NCBI RefSeq assembly: GCF_009828095.1
Contig: NZ_WTYP01000001.1
Span: 1,240,001-1,304,000, forward strand
DNA: 64,000 nucleotides
Reading direction: 5' to 3'
Source of the DNA: Pontixanthobacter luteolus
Lineage (GTDB): Bacteria > Pseudomonadota > Alphaproteobacteria > Sphingomonadales > Sphingomonadaceae
Shown here: in pieces, positions 33,817 to 43,232 of the stretch
Layout of the letters: each line of letters opens with the position of its first letter
Position numbering within the stretch: position 1 is the first letter of the stretch
Made by a program: the position numbers and the translations under genes
The notes under the pieces: generated by a model
Told to the model about the DNA's origin: nothing
Databases searched by the model: none
What the model saw: only the letters and a program-made list of their open reading frames with translations

Positions 33817-34587
33817 ATGATCGCTTTCCTCAACAGGCTGTCTCGGCAGAATGTGTACCGGTTTCTGATCCTGAGTTCGGCCGCCATGTTCCTTGCGGTC
33901 AATTGGCTGCCAGCACCGGTCAAGATTGCATCGCTGTGCGGGGATAGCTCGATCATGCTGGGTGTTCGCAGCGGGATCTCGAACCTGCAGCTGTTCCCGC
34001 TCAGCAATTTTGCCGCGGGTTGGTTCTTCATGATGGTGCCGATGATGCTGGTGCTGCTTGCATCCCCGCTGCAGCACGTATGGCAATCCGCCGTGAAAGC
34101 ATGGCGGCCCCGCGCTGCGGTGGTTTTCCTCGGTGCATATCTTGGCGCCTGGATGGGGGCGGGTGCTGTGGTAATTCCCCTGTCTGTGCTTACCCGGTCC
34201 GTATTCGGTGAAGAGGCGGCGCTGGCGGCGATGCTGGCCTTTGCCTTTCTATGGAGCGCCTCCCCGATCAGCCAGCGGGCACGCAACCGGTGCCATAAGA
34301 TACGGCGTATCAGCGCATGCGGTGCAGCAATGGCACGTGATTGTGTATCTTACGGCCTCCGTCACGCAGCGGCGTGTATCGCCAGTTGCTGGCCCTGGAT
34401 GCTGGTTCCGATGGCAGCCGAAGACCTGCACCTCGCGGCGATGACTGCGGTGACCGTCTATCTTTTCTTCGACAGAATGGCACCCGCGCGCAGCCCCAGG
34501 TGGCGGTTGCCACCCGGCCTGACACTGCCAGCCGAACTGGTCAGAATGGATTTGATGCGGCTGTCGCGTCAGCCGAGCCCAGCCTGA
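33817..34587 (+). CDS. DUF2182 predicted metal-binding membrane protein
   Basis: A 256-residue polytopic protein. The DUF2182 marks are a helix with WFFMMVPMMLVLL, then YLGAWMGAGAVVIPLS, the SPISQRARNRCHKIRRI segment that is normally QxxxLKxxCLxxCR, and the GLRHAAACIASCWPWMLVPM block of Cys/His near the membrane. The family (COG5486) is called metal-binding from these residues; the role is not established. Placement 15 bases after the tyrosinase gene suggests co-transcription and a part in copper supply or in electron or quinone handling. Its stop directly meets the M28 peptidase stop on the other strand. Confidence 0.83.
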   Translation: MIAFLNRLSRQNVYRFLILSSAAMFLAVNWLPAPVKIASLCGDSSIMLGVRSGISNLQLFPLSNFAAGWFFMMVPMMLVLLASPLQHVWQSAVKAWRPRAAVVFLGAYLGAWMGAGAVVIPLSVLTRSVFGEEAALAAMLAFAFLWSASPISQRARNRCHKIRRISACGAAMARDCVSYGLRHAAACIASCWPWMLVPMAAEDLHLAAMTAVTVYLFFDRMAPARSPRWRLPPGLTLPAELVRMDLMRLSRQPSPA

Positions 34588-35958
34588 TTATTCGCCTTTG
34601 ATCGAGCCTTCATAATTGGCGAGAATTCCGGCGACCTGCGTCCATACCGCGACATTCTGACGAAGCTGTGCCGGATCAATTTTGTCCAGCGTATCGTCGG
34701 GCGTGTGGTGCAGATCGAAATAGCGTGTGCCATCCTGCTGCAGATCGATGATCGCGGTGCCTTGATCGCGCGCGATGTTGATATCCGCACCGCCGCTGGC
34801 CTCGATAGTCGAATTGGCGACACCAAAGCGCGCAACAGAGGATGCGAGCTGTGCGTGGAGCTCAGGATTTGTCTCGCGGAAATTGCTTTCGAAGCGCCAG
34901 ATGCGGTCCGCCCCGAAATCGCTTTCAAATGCGACCCCGATCGGCTCATCGATATGCGCTTTTGAATAAGCGACACTGCCATGCAAGCCGACTTCCTCTG
35001 CACCGGCCATCAGGACACGGATGGTGCGCAGCGGCTGGCCGGTGTGCGACACGTGGAGCGCCGCCGCAGCAGCGATGCCGCAGCCGGCACCATCATCGAA
35101 TGCGCCCGTCCCGTTCCACCAGCTGTCCAGATGACAGGCCAGCAGGACTGGCGGCAGCGATGGATCACGGCCAACAATCTCGCCGACAACATTGCCGCTG
35201 CGGGTCATGCCCAGTTTCTCAGGTGTTAGCACCAGCTTCATGGTAATCGGCCGTCCGTCGGCGCGCTCAAACATGCGCTCAAGATTCAGAGCATCCGGGA
35301 TCGACAGCGCGCCTGCAGGTATCATCCCGTCTACCACGCGTGTCCCGCCGGTGTGCGGGTTGCGGTGTTTGTCAGTACCGATCGACTTGATGACAGTGCC
35401 GACCGCGCCTTTGCTCTTCGCGATGCTGGCACCGACCCAGCGGGCCGGACCGGCGAAACCGTATTGCGAGCCATCCTGCGTCGGGGTCATCGAATGGCTG
35501 ATATAGGCGATCTTGCCGTCCAGACTGCCGGCAGGCGCAGCCATCAGGTCGGCAGTGGTTGCGAACATCACGACCTCGGCCTCGATACCGTCGGCACCGG
35601 TCGATGCGCTGCCGCCCAGCGGTGTGACCTGGAAAGGCTGCGGGAATGGTGAAGTGATCGCGGCGCTGGCAAGCTCACCCGGCACCCACGTATCCATCAT
35701 GAACGGTTCGTCCGCCACGTTCTGGAAACCTTGAGAGGTCAGCCAGTTGACCGCCCAGTCGCGTCCGCGCTGCTCGGCCTCTGTCCCGGCCTGCCGGGGC
35801 CCGACTTCGGTCGTCAGCCCCTCGACGAAGTTCCAGGCGATTGTATCCTGGGTTAGCGCGCCGTCCGCCATGTCAGGCAGGCTGACAGAACCAGCCTCTT
35901 GAGCGCTAATTGCAACCGGGAGCGAAAGCGCAGCGAGCGCGAGTGCGTATTTCTTCAT
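34588..35958 (-). CDS. secreted M28 family metallopeptidase
   Basis: A 456-residue exported enzyme with a signal peptide (MKKYALALAALSLPVAISAQEAG). A PA-like insert lies in the middle; the zinc-binding M28 core follows with LLACHLDSWWNGTGAFDDGAGCG (His and Asp ligands), VLMAGAEEVGLHGS (Glu pair), EASGGADINIARDQ and a final histidine in DLHHTPDD. Members are periplasmic or secreted aminopeptidases or carboxypeptidases. It is 42 bases upstream of the TonB receptor stop on the same strand, so receptor and peptidase may jointly take up peptides. Confidence 0.9.
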   Translation of the reverse strand: MKKYALALAALSLPVAISAQEAGSVSLPDMADGALTQDTIAWNFVEGLTTEVGPRQAGTEAEQRGRDWAVNWLTSQGFQNVADEPFMMDTWVPGELASAAITSPFPQPFQVTPLGGSASTGADGIEAEVVMFATTADLMAAPAGSLDGKIAYISHSMTPTQDGSQYGFAGPARWVGASIAKSKGAVGTVIKSIGTDKHRNPHTGGTRVVDGMIPAGALSIPDALNLERMFERADGRPITMKLVLTPEKLGMTRSGNVVGEIVGRDPSLPPVLLACHLDSWWNGTGAFDDGAGCGIAAAAALHVSHTGQPLRTIRVLMAGAEEVGLHGSVAYSKAHIDEPIGVAFESDFGADRIWRFESNFRETNPELHAQLASSVARFGVANSTIEASGGADINIARDQGTAIIDLQQDGTRYFDLHHTPDDTLDKIDPAQLRQNVAVWTQVAGILANYEGSIKGE

Positions 35959-36000
35959 GGCGGCGAGTGCTAATCACACCCGCCGCACAAGTCCAGAAGA

Positions 36001-38346
36001 TCAGAATTTGATCCCGGCCGACACACCCCAGACACGGGGCTCGTTGACCATGGCAGTCAGGTTGTTGAAATCGATCCCGCTGACGGGCGAGGTGTCGTTG
36101 GTGATGTTGCGCACGAAGGCCGCGAGTTCGAACGTATCCGTATCGTATCCGACACGCACCCCGCCCTCGAGCTGGCTGGCATCCTGGAATTCCACCGATT
36201 CATAGAGGAAGAAATTGATCCGCGAACGATAGGACCAGTCGGTGAAGACATAGAATTCTCCCTCACCGGCAGGGATAGCGTATTTGGCGGTCCAGTTGGC
36301 GATCCAACGCGGCGACTGCGGCAGACGGTTGCCATCGATATTCACGATCGCGGCCGAAAACGGTGCAGCTGGCGTGACGATCGGGTCGAGGATCGTGCAC
36401 AGCGATACATCAGGGAATGTATCGACACGGGTCCCGCCGCACGCTGCGGTGGTCAGGCCGGTATCCTGAATCTCGGTGTGGTTGTAGCTGAGGCCGGCCG
36501 TCAGGTAGAGATTGTCTACCGGCACCAGTTCGGCATCCAGTTCGAACCCGTATCCGCGCACATTATCGGCATTGATCAGGCGGTTCGCGTTCACATTGCC
36601 GCCCACTGCGGTCAGCTGCGCATCGTTCAGATCATAGAGAAAACCGGACAGGTTGATCCGCGCGCGGCCATCCAGAAGCGTCGACTTGATGCCGGCTTCG
36701 TAGGACGTGATCGTTTCCGAACCGGCAACCGAGACGCCGTCCTCCAGCGGAGTGGCAGTTGCTGGCGGGAACAGGATACGCCCCTGTATGCTGGGCGCGC
36801 GGTAACCGCGTGCCACCCGGGCATACAGGTTGATGTCGTCACTCGCTTCGTAGGCGACGCTGGCATCCCATGTAATCGTATCGTCGCTGACCGAACGAGT
36901 GACCGTGCCGAGCGGGTTCTGCAGGAAGGTCGGGAACTGGCTGTCCTGGCTGCGAACCACGGTGAAATCACGCTCATCGTCATTATAGCGGATGCCGCCG
37001 GTGACGCTGAGCTGATCGGACAGATCGACGGTTACGGAACCGAATACGCCCAGAGCCTTGCTCTGCTGGTCCTGCGAAACGACGATATTCACCCCGCCCG
37101 GCGCGTTTAGCGGATCACCGAGGGTAGAATAGTTCTCGCTCAGAATGCTGAGCGATTCGTCAAAGTAGAAGATGCCTGCCTGATAGCTGACCGGGCCGTT
37201 GCCGTTGCTGGCAATCCGCAGTTCCTGGGTGAACTGTTCAAGTTCAGGCACAGAGTCGCGGGTTTCCGCAGTGAACGGAATATCGCCCGGACCATACAGC
37301 GCCGGGGGTAGGAAGTTCGCGCCAAAGCCGCCATCGACATCGCCGACCGAAGTCGATGTGCCATGCCAATAGCTGGTGACCGAAATAAGCGATACCGGAC
37401 CGACATCCCAGGTCATGCGAGCAGACGCGTTCTGGGTTTTGACCGACTGTTCATTTTGGCCGTCAACAGAAACACTGTCGCGGTCAAAATTGGCGTTCAG
37501 ACCTTCCTGTCCGCGGGTAAAGTTATTCGCCCGGAACAGGCGCGCAGTGCCGTCGAGATCGCGCAGCTGGCCGGTCAGGAGGATTTCGAAATCGTCGGAG
37601 GGGCGCACGGCAGCCTGCAAGCGGAACGCCATGTCATCATAACCGCCGAATGCGTCCTTGGTCGTGCCGCTCGGCAGGACATTGTCTACGTAGTCGTCCT
37701 GGCGCTGGTAAAGACCCGACAGGCGCACGCTGACATTATCGCCCAGCGGGCCGCCAACTGCGCCTTCGGCGTTGATGTTGTTGAACCGTCCGAATGACAC
37801 GCGCGCATAGCCGCCTGCTTCATCACCCGGCTTGACGGAATCGAACTTTACGATCCCGGCCGGGGTGTTGCGGCCGAACAGCGTGCCTTGCGGGCCGCGA
37901 AGGACCTCGACCTGCTGCATGTCGAAAATGGGGAAGCCCTTGAGGATCGGGTTTTCCAGGACAACGTCGTCATACACCAGGCTGACCGGCTGCGCGGCGT
38001 TGAAATCGAAGTCGGTGTTGCCGAGGCCGCGAATGTAGAAACGCGGGAAAGTACGGCCAAACGAGCTTTCGACCAGCAGGCTGGGGACGCGGCCCGAAAG
38101 CGCACGAATATCCTGCCCTGAACTGCTGAGCGCTTCGAGCTGGTCGTCGCTGATCGCGGTAACCGAAACCGGAACATCCTGCAGGTTTTCTTCGCGGCGC
38201 TGTGCCGTCACGATGATTTCCGTGAGGCCACCTTCTGATGCACCGGTGCTTTCGGTGTCCTGCGCCGCAGCAGGCGCTGCAAATACAAGAGTGCCGGCAA
38301 GCGCAGAAACCGCTGCCGAGGAAAGATATTTTGCGCTGAGTGTCAT
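36001..38346 (-). CDS. TonB-dependent receptor
   Basis: A 781-residue outer-membrane receptor. The signal peptide (MTLSAKYLSSAAVSALAGTLVFAAPAAAQ) is followed by a TonB-box-like GGLTEIIVTAQRREENLQDVPVSVTAISDDQ, the plug domain (IRALSGRVPSLLVESSFGRTFPRFYIRGLGN) and a barrel ending in a phenylalanine (VWGVSAGIKF). The QRREENLQDVPVSVT type is common in Sphingomonadales. The substrate is unknown; siderophores, vitamins, glycans or peptides are possible. GGAGACAATTCC ahead of the ATG at 38346 decides the start. The M28 peptidase gene follows. Confidence 0.93.
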   Translation of the reverse strand: MTLSAKYLSSAAVSALAGTLVFAAPAAAQDTESTGASEGGLTEIIVTAQRREENLQDVPVSVTAISDDQLEALSSSGQDIRALSGRVPSLLVESSFGRTFPRFYIRGLGNTDFDFNAAQPVSLVYDDVVLENPILKGFPIFDMQQVEVLRGPQGTLFGRNTPAGIVKFDSVKPGDEAGGYARVSFGRFNNINAEGAVGGPLGDNVSVRLSGLYQRQDDYVDNVLPSGTTKDAFGGYDDMAFRLQAAVRPSDDFEILLTGQLRDLDGTARLFRANNFTRGQEGLNANFDRDSVSVDGQNEQSVKTQNASARMTWDVGPVSLISVTSYWHGTSTSVGDVDGGFGANFLPPALYGPGDIPFTAETRDSVPELEQFTQELRIASNGNGPVSYQAGIFYFDESLSILSENYSTLGDPLNAPGGVNIVVSQDQQSKALGVFGSVTVDLSDQLSVTGGIRYNDDERDFTVVRSQDSQFPTFLQNPLGTVTRSVSDDTITWDASVAYEASDDINLYARVARGYRAPSIQGRILFPPATATPLEDGVSVAGSETITSYEAGIKSTLLDGRARINLSGFLYDLNDAQLTAVGGNVNANRLINADNVRGYGFELDAELVPVDNLYLTAGLSYNHTEIQDTGLTTAACGGTRVDTFPDVSLCTILDPIVTPAAPFSAAIVNIDGNRLPQSPRWIANWTAKYAIPAGEGEFYVFTDWSYRSRINFFLYESVEFQDASQLEGGVRVGYDTDTFELAAFVRNITNDTSPVSGIDFNNLTAMVNEPRVWGVSAGIKF

Positions 38347-38614
38347 GGAATTGTCTCCACTGAAACGAAGTGATCGTCGCGGGATGCTGCGCCGTTCACC
38401 AGAATCGCCAGAATGAATGTCGAGTGAAACCGGGGCGCAATTCGCAGGAGGTCCTGCGCCGGTCAATCAGCCGGTCCAAGCAGGACCAATTTCGGAAAAC
38501 TTCGTTGCAGTTTTGCTACGGCCCGGAGCGCTCGCGGCTTGCCCCGGGGGCATTCGCACCCTATCTGCCGACTAAATCCAAGCTCAGTTTACGATTACCC
38601 GAAGGACCGACCCA

Positions 38615-40294
38615 ATGGCCGCGCAATACGCATATGTCATGAAGAACATGACCAAGACTTTCCCCGGTGCGAAAAAGCCGGTGCTGGCGAACATCAACCT
38701 GCAATTCTATCAGGGCGCAAAAATCGGCATTGTCGGGCCAAACGGCGCAGGCAAATCCACCCTGATCAAGATCATGGCTGGTATCGACACCGATTTCTCC
38801 GGTGAAGCCTGGCCGGGTGAGAACATCACCGTCGGCTATTTGGCGCAGGAACCGGAGCTGGACGAAAGCAAGACGGTTCTTGAAAACGTCAAGGACGGTG
38901 CCCGCGAAGTTGCTGACATGGTCGACCGTTTCAACGCGATTTCGGCCGAAATGGGCGATCCGCAGGACGACACCGATTTCGACGCACTGATGGAAGAAAT
39001 GGGCGTGTTGCAGGAAAAGATCGACGCGGTTGACGGCTGGACGCTCGACAACCAGCTCGAGATCGCAATGGAAGCACTGCGCTGCCCGCCATCCGATGCT
39101 TCGGTCTCGAACCTTTCAGGCGGTGAAAAACGCCGCGTCGCCCTCACCCGTCTGCTGATCCAGAAACCGTCGATCCTGCTGCTCGACGAACCAACCAACC
39201 ACCTCGACGCGGAATCGGTCGAGTGGCTAGAGAACCACCTCAAGGAATATGCCGGCGCTGTTCTGATGATCACCCACGATCGTTACTTCCTCGACAACGT
39301 GGTGGAATGGATTCTGGAGCTCGATCGCGGCTCGTATTATCCATACGAAGGCAATTACTCGACCTATCTGGAGAAGAAAGCCAAGCGTCTCGCGCAGGAA
39401 GACCGCGAAGACCAGGGCCGCCAGAAAGCGCTTAACGAGGAACTCGACTGGATCCGTCAGGGCACCAAGGGCCGCCAGACCAAATCCAAGGCTCGTATCC
39501 GCAAGTTCGAAGAGCTTCAGGACGCGCAGCAGGACCGCAAGCCGGGCAAGGCGCAGATTGTTATTCAGGTGCCGGAACGCCTTGGCAGCAAGGTTATCGA
39601 AGCCAAGAACATTTCAAAGGCTTACGGCGACAAGCTGCTGTTCGAAAACCTGTCCTTCATGCTGCCCCCGGGCGGCATTGTCGGCGTGATCGGCCCCAAC
39701 GGTGCCGGCAAGTCCACCCTGTTCAAGATTATCACCGGTCAGGAACAGCCCGATAGCGGCACGATCGAAATCGGCGAGACGGTCCATCTGGGCTATGTCG
39801 ACCAGAGCCGTGATCACCTCGATCCGAAGAAGAACGTCTGGCAGGAAGTGTCGGATGAACTCGACTATATGAAGGTCAACGGCCACGACATGAGCACGCG
39901 CGCCTATGTCGGCGCGTTCAACTTCAAGGGTGCAGATCAGCAGAAGGTCGTCGGCAAGCTGTCGGGCGGTGAACGCAACCGTGTTCACATGGCCAAGATG
40001 CTGAAAGAAGGCGGCAACGTGCTGCTGCTGGACGAACCAACCAACGATCTCGACGTGGAAACGCTGCGTGCGCTGGAAGATGCAATTGAAAACTTCGCAG
40101 GGTGCGCCGTGGTTATCTCGCATGACCGCTTCTTCCTTGACCGTCTCGCCACCCACATCCTTGCCTTCGAAGGCGATAGCCATGTCGAATGGTTCGAAGG
40201 CAACTTCGAAGCGTATGAAGAAGACAAGCGCCGCCGCATGGGCGATGCAGCAGATCGCCCGACGAGGTTGGCTTATAAGAAGCTGACCAGATAA
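38615..40294 (+). CDS. ettA: energy-dependent translational throttle protein EttA
   Basis: A 559-residue ABC-F protein. Walker A sites are GPNGAGKST at 41-49 and again near 360; signatures are [15 protein letters not shown] and [15 protein letters not shown]; Walker B is [11 protein letters not shown] and [11 protein letters not shown]. The inter-domain arm carries [36 protein letters not shown], the EttA hallmark. It binds the ribosomal E site and gates the first peptide bond according to ATP/ADP. GAAGGA precedes the ATG. The hairpin at 40299-40316 after the stop has no T-tract. Confidence 0.96.
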   Translation: MAAQYAYVMKNMTKTFPGAKKPVLANINLQFYQGAKIGIVGPNGAGKSTLIKIMAGIDTDFSGEAWPGENITVGYLAQEPELDESKTVLENVKDGAREVADMVDRFNAISAEMGDPQDDTDFDALMEEMGVLQEKIDAVDGWTLDNQLEIAMEALRCPPSDASVSNLSGGEKRRVALTRLLIQKPSILLLDEPTNHLDAESVEWLENHLKEYAGAVLMITHDRYFLDNVVEWILELDRGSYYPYEGNYSTYLEKKAKRLAQEDREDQGRQKALNEELDWIRQGTKGRQTKSKARIRKFEELQDAQQDRKPGKAQIVIQVPERLGSKVIEAKNISKAYGDKLLFENLSFMLPPGGIVGVIGPNGAGKSTLFKIITGQEQPDSGTIEIGETVHLGYVDQSRDHLDPKKNVWQEVSDELDYMKVNGHDMSTRAYVGAFNFKGADQQKVVGKLSGGERNRVHMAKMLKEGGNVLLLDEPTNDLDVETLRALEDAIENFAGCAVVISHDRFFLDRLATHILAFEGDSHVEWFEGNFEAYEEDKRRRMGDAADRPTRLAYKKLTR

Positions 40295-40332
40295 GCGCGC
40301 ACCCTACTCAGGGTGCGAATGTGCTTGGATTG

Positions 40333-41046
40333 TTAGCGAGCGGAACGGACCGGTGATCGGATCCGGACCGTCTTTTGAGCAACGGGAAGCGCTTTCTCAG
40401 AAAGCCGCTTCATCGGTTCCTCTTGACGGCCGCCCGCGACAATCTGTGCAAACGACAAATCGAGCTGCGCTAGGTCGCCAATGACGATCACCAGTATTTC
40501 GGAGCGGTTGTCTGCGCTCACGACCTGGTGGAACTGCGCACTGAACGTTTCAGCCGGTAGTTCGTATCCTGCATCGGCAATCATTTGCTGAACGCGCTGC
40601 GCCTCGGACCCTTCCGGCGGTACATCTTCTGCTCTCCCGAACCGGGCCCGGTAAAACAGCTCCATATCACCCAGGCTCGCCAATGGCATGCCATCATCCA
40701 TGAAGTCGTAAGCGGCATCGGGATATTCGGGAAGATACGATTCGAACTGGATCCAGTACGCTCGCTCGACCACCCGCTCCTCATTCGCCTCGACAAACAG
40801 GTGTATTTCAGCATCGACCACGTCTTTCAGATCGAATCTGGTCGAACCGAGATATCGCGCACCTTTTGGCAGGTGCACGCGTGCATCGGGCAATTGCTGC
40901 GAATAGACAGAGTTCGCTTCTACCAATCGCGTTCTGGGCTTCTCGCCCCAGTGGGGTGCACTGGTTGTTGATGGAGAGAGCTCCATCGGACCGGTTGAAC
41001 AAGACATCAACGCAAATGCGGCGAGCATCGGTAGGCTAATCCTCAT
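40333..41046 (-). CDS. hypothetical lipoprotein
   Basis: A 237-residue protein. The signal peptide MRISLPMLAAFALMSC has a lipobox with acylation at C16. The mature part (HWGEKPRTRLVEANSVYSQQLPDARVHLPKGARYLGSTRFDLKDVVDAEIHLFVEANEERVVERAYWIQFESYLPEYPDAAYDF) contains no motif I can name; the core looks alpha/beta. It ends in a basic tail (RIRSPVRSAR). It stands alone between ettA and a small membrane protein gene. No function is proposed. Confidence 0.75.
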   Translation of the reverse strand: MRISLPMLAAFALMSCSTGPMELSPSTTSAPHWGEKPRTRLVEANSVYSQQLPDARVHLPKGARYLGSTRFDLKDVVDAEIHLFVEANEERVVERAYWIQFESYLPEYPDAAYDFMDDGMPLASLGDMELFYRARFGRAEDVPPEGSEAQRVQQMIADAGYELPAETFSAQFHQVVSADNRSEILVIVIGDLAQLDLSFAQIVAGGRQEEPMKRLSEKALPVAQKTVRIRSPVRSAR

Positions 41047-41148
41047 GCCGGGTGAGTTAGCGTATTAGCTCACTAAGTCAATGCTCAGCGGATGTGTACT
41101 GACGTGCAGCAATCCGGCATCCACTGGTTATCGGCACCTGATCGCCGC

Positions 41149-41394
41149 TCACTGCCGTGACGACGGACACATCAGTGCAGACAAACCCGCCATAGCTATA
41201 CCGAGAACCACGAATACCGCAGCCGCTCCGGTTGGACCGAAACTTTCGACGGCGCCGTTGATGATACCGCCGGCGCCGCGAACCGCCTTGCCGGAAATGG
41301 GAGTTTCCGGGGCCGGTGCGTCCAGCGCAAAGCCTGCGCAAACTGCACCAATGGCGAGAGAGGCCAGGACAGCGGTTCTACGGTTGCACTGCAT
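41149..41394 (-). CDS. small two-helix membrane protein
   Basis: An 81-residue protein: a first hydrophobic helix (RRTAVLASLAIGAVCAGFAL), a short loop with Gly-rich GKAVRGAGGIINGAVESFG, and a second helix (GAAAVFVVLGIAMAGLSALM). The first helix may be a signal peptide. The start at 41394 is preferred because upstream sequence in frame has no coding character. It may be a real small gene, but no homologue is known to me. Confidence 0.45.
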   Translation of the reverse strand: MQCNRRTAVLASLAIGAVCAGFALDAPAPETPISGKAVRGAGGIINGAVESFGPTGAAAVFVVLGIAMAGLSALMCPSSRQ

Positions 41395-41552
41395 GGTACT
41401 GATCAATCGCGTTAAATTGCTAAGATTTGATTTTGACCCGCGTATTTGACTCGCACACTCTGACTTGCGAGACTTAACCCCAAGGCGCTCGGCAAGCGAG
41501 TGCGTTCCAGGCGGCATTTCTCTGCCGCGAACACAAAATCCAAAGGACTTGC

Positions 41553-41990
41553 ATGACTACTCCCAACAACGGTGACACCGTAACAATCGACTACGTCCTC
41601 AAGCGGACTGACGGTGAGGAAATTGGCAATACGGCTCAGGTCGGACCGCAAGATATTCAGCTCGGCAACGGGCAGATCTTTCCGCAGATCGAAGAAGCAT
41701 TGACCGGTATGAAGGTCGGCGACCAGCAGACGATCGCCGTTCCATGCGACATGGCTTTCGGCCCGCGCCGCGAAGAGCTGATCATCGAAATCCCTCGCAC
41801 AAACCTGCCGCCCGAACCGGCGCCTCAGCCGGGTATGGCGATGCAGGCGCAATCACCCGATGGCCAGCCGATGACCCTGCACATCATCGAGGTTGGCGAG
41901 CAGTCGGTCAAAGCTGATGGCAATCATCCGCTGGCCGGTGAGGACCTGACATTCGATCTGACCCTGCGGGAAATCAAGCAGGCAGCGTGA
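41553..41990 (+). CDS. FKBP-type peptidyl-prolyl isomerase, SlyD-like
   Basis: A 145-residue protein with the SlyD-like order: GDTVTIDYVLKRTDGEEIGNT, then GNGQIFPQIEEALTGMKVGDQQTIAVPCDMAFGPRREELIIEIPR, an inserted flap-like part and GNHPLAGEDLTFDLTLREI. It would speed proline isomerisation and act as a cytoplasmic chaperone. The His-rich metal-binding tail of Escherichia coli SlyD is absent. AAAGGA lies eight bases before the ATG, and a strong terminator follows at 42031. Confidence 0.92.
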   Translation: MTTPNNGDTVTIDYVLKRTDGEEIGNTAQVGPQDIQLGNGQIFPQIEEALTGMKVGDQQTIAVPCDMAFGPRREELIIEIPRTNLPPEPAPQPGMAMQAQSPDGQPMTLHIIEVGEQSVKADGNHPLAGEDLTFDLTLREIKQAA

Positions 41991-42030
41991 CCTGCTGAAC
42001 GCAGAATTTGCGCATTGACCCAAACGATCA

Positions 42031-42059
42031 GGGGCGGACCATTTGGCCCGCCCCTTTTT
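42031..42059 (+). terminator. Rho-independent terminator after the FKBP gene
   Basis: A perfect GGGGCGG/CCGCCCC stem (42031-42037 with 42048-42054) with a ten-base loop and a TTTTT run at 42055-42059, 40 bases after the stop codon. It can also act for the convergent outer-membrane gene at 42084. Confidence 0.85.
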
Positions 42060-42083
42060 GCATCAAACTTCCGAACCTGCGGA

Positions 42084-43178
42084 TCAGTAAGCTTTTTGCC
42101 AGCCGACGGTTACTGACCAGTCTCCGGCCATTTGTGGTCCGTTGAGGTCCTGATAGACCGGTTTACCCAGTTCGATCCCCAAGCGGTGACCAGCCAGCGA
42201 GCCATGAGTGGCGACAAAGTTCACGCCGGCTATCAAGTCCACACGCTCACCCCCGTAATAGTCGGGATTTGCACCTTGTGCGGGGCCCATGATTACCGGA
42301 TCAATCCCGTCGATAGGCCCCATCGTCCGCGCTTTGACTCGGCCCGACAGGCTGACCCACTGCGCAGGGCGGTAGCTGAGCCATGCGGTGCTTTCATAGC
42401 TGTCCCCGAAGCTATAGCCCTGGTCATTATCACCCAGCTTGATCGATGCGCTGGCCTGAAGACCCAGGCCGAACTTGCCGCGCCGCATCTTGTAAGTCAG
42501 TGCCGGTTCGAAATCCCAGGTTCCGGTGCCCAGTTGCATCCCATAGGGCATACGTATCACAGGCGTGGTGTTCATCGGAGTCAGCATTTGCGCGGTTTTG
42601 GTTGTCGAACCGACCGGAATATTCACACCCGCTTTCAGATACAGTTCGTCGCGGTTGTCCGCTTCCTTGTCGGGATGGCCGAGCAGCGGCATGATCGCCA
42701 CGGCCTTCACATCGCCGAAACCCTTGGAACTGGTGGCATTATCCCCCAGTTGGGCCGTGCCCATGCCGCCTTGATAAACGGTCATTTCCATCTCTTTTTC
42801 GATGTATTTGCCCATCACGGCCAGCGTGACTGCATCTGACGGGGCATACATCATGCCGAACATGTACATGTCGGCACGCATGGTCTGCGGCACCACGCGC
42901 AGCGTGGGCGGCTGCATCCCGATGCCGGCAAATCGATTGGGGATGGTGGTCACGATCGTATCTGGCGAGACATCGTCGGTGCCGATCTGATTCCCGTCCA
43001 TTTCCATGTGCATCGCGCGCAGCGAGAACATGATCTCCCCCTTCTTATGCGCGTGGTCGGCCATTACGCCAATCGGCGCATGGTCGTCTGCATAAACGGA
43101 GTGCGCAGTTGCGGCAGTGAAAGGAGTGATAGCAGTCGCAAGCGCGATCGCGCCCGCAATTCGGGTAGTATTAGACAT
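42084..43178 (-). CDS. methionine-rich outer-membrane transporter-like protein
   Basis: A 364-residue exported beta-barrel protein. A signal peptide (MSNTTRIAGAIALATAITPFTAATAHS) precedes APIGVMADHAHKKGEIMFSLRAMHMEMDGNQIGTDDVS, followed by alternating amphipathic strands to the aromatic end WQKAY. The MADHAHKKGE-MFSLR-MHMEMDGN pattern is that of a family often annotated only as 'transporter', related to MetA-like phenol-degradation barrels. The many Met, Asp and His residues near the N-terminus suggest copper(I) binding, which I infer. AGGAATTATCT lies just ahead of the ATG. The DUF2946-like gene is upstream, 54 bases away. Confidence 0.85.
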   Translation of the reverse strand: MSNTTRIAGAIALATAITPFTAATAHSVYADDHAPIGVMADHAHKKGEIMFSLRAMHMEMDGNQIGTDDVSPDTIVTTIPNRFAGIGMQPPTLRVVPQTMRADMYMFGMMYAPSDAVTLAVMGKYIEKEMEMTVYQGGMGTAQLGDNATSSKGFGDVKAVAIMPLLGHPDKEADNRDELYLKAGVNIPVGSTTKTAQMLTPMNTTPVIRMPYGMQLGTGTWDFEPALTYKMRRGKFGLGLQASASIKLGDNDQGYSFGDSYESTAWLSYRPAQWVSLSGRVKARTMGPIDGIDPVIMGPAQGANPDYYGGERVDLIAGVNFVATHGSLAGHRLGIELGKPVYQDLNGPQMAGDWSVTVGWQKAY

Positions 43179-43232
43179 AGATAATTCCTGAAAAATCGTG
43201 TGCGCGGGCGAAAGCCCGGATGGTTCGAATTT

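Noticed and set aside
40299-40316. Terminator after ettA
   Set aside because: GCACCCT/AGGGTGC forms a hairpin but no T-run follows.
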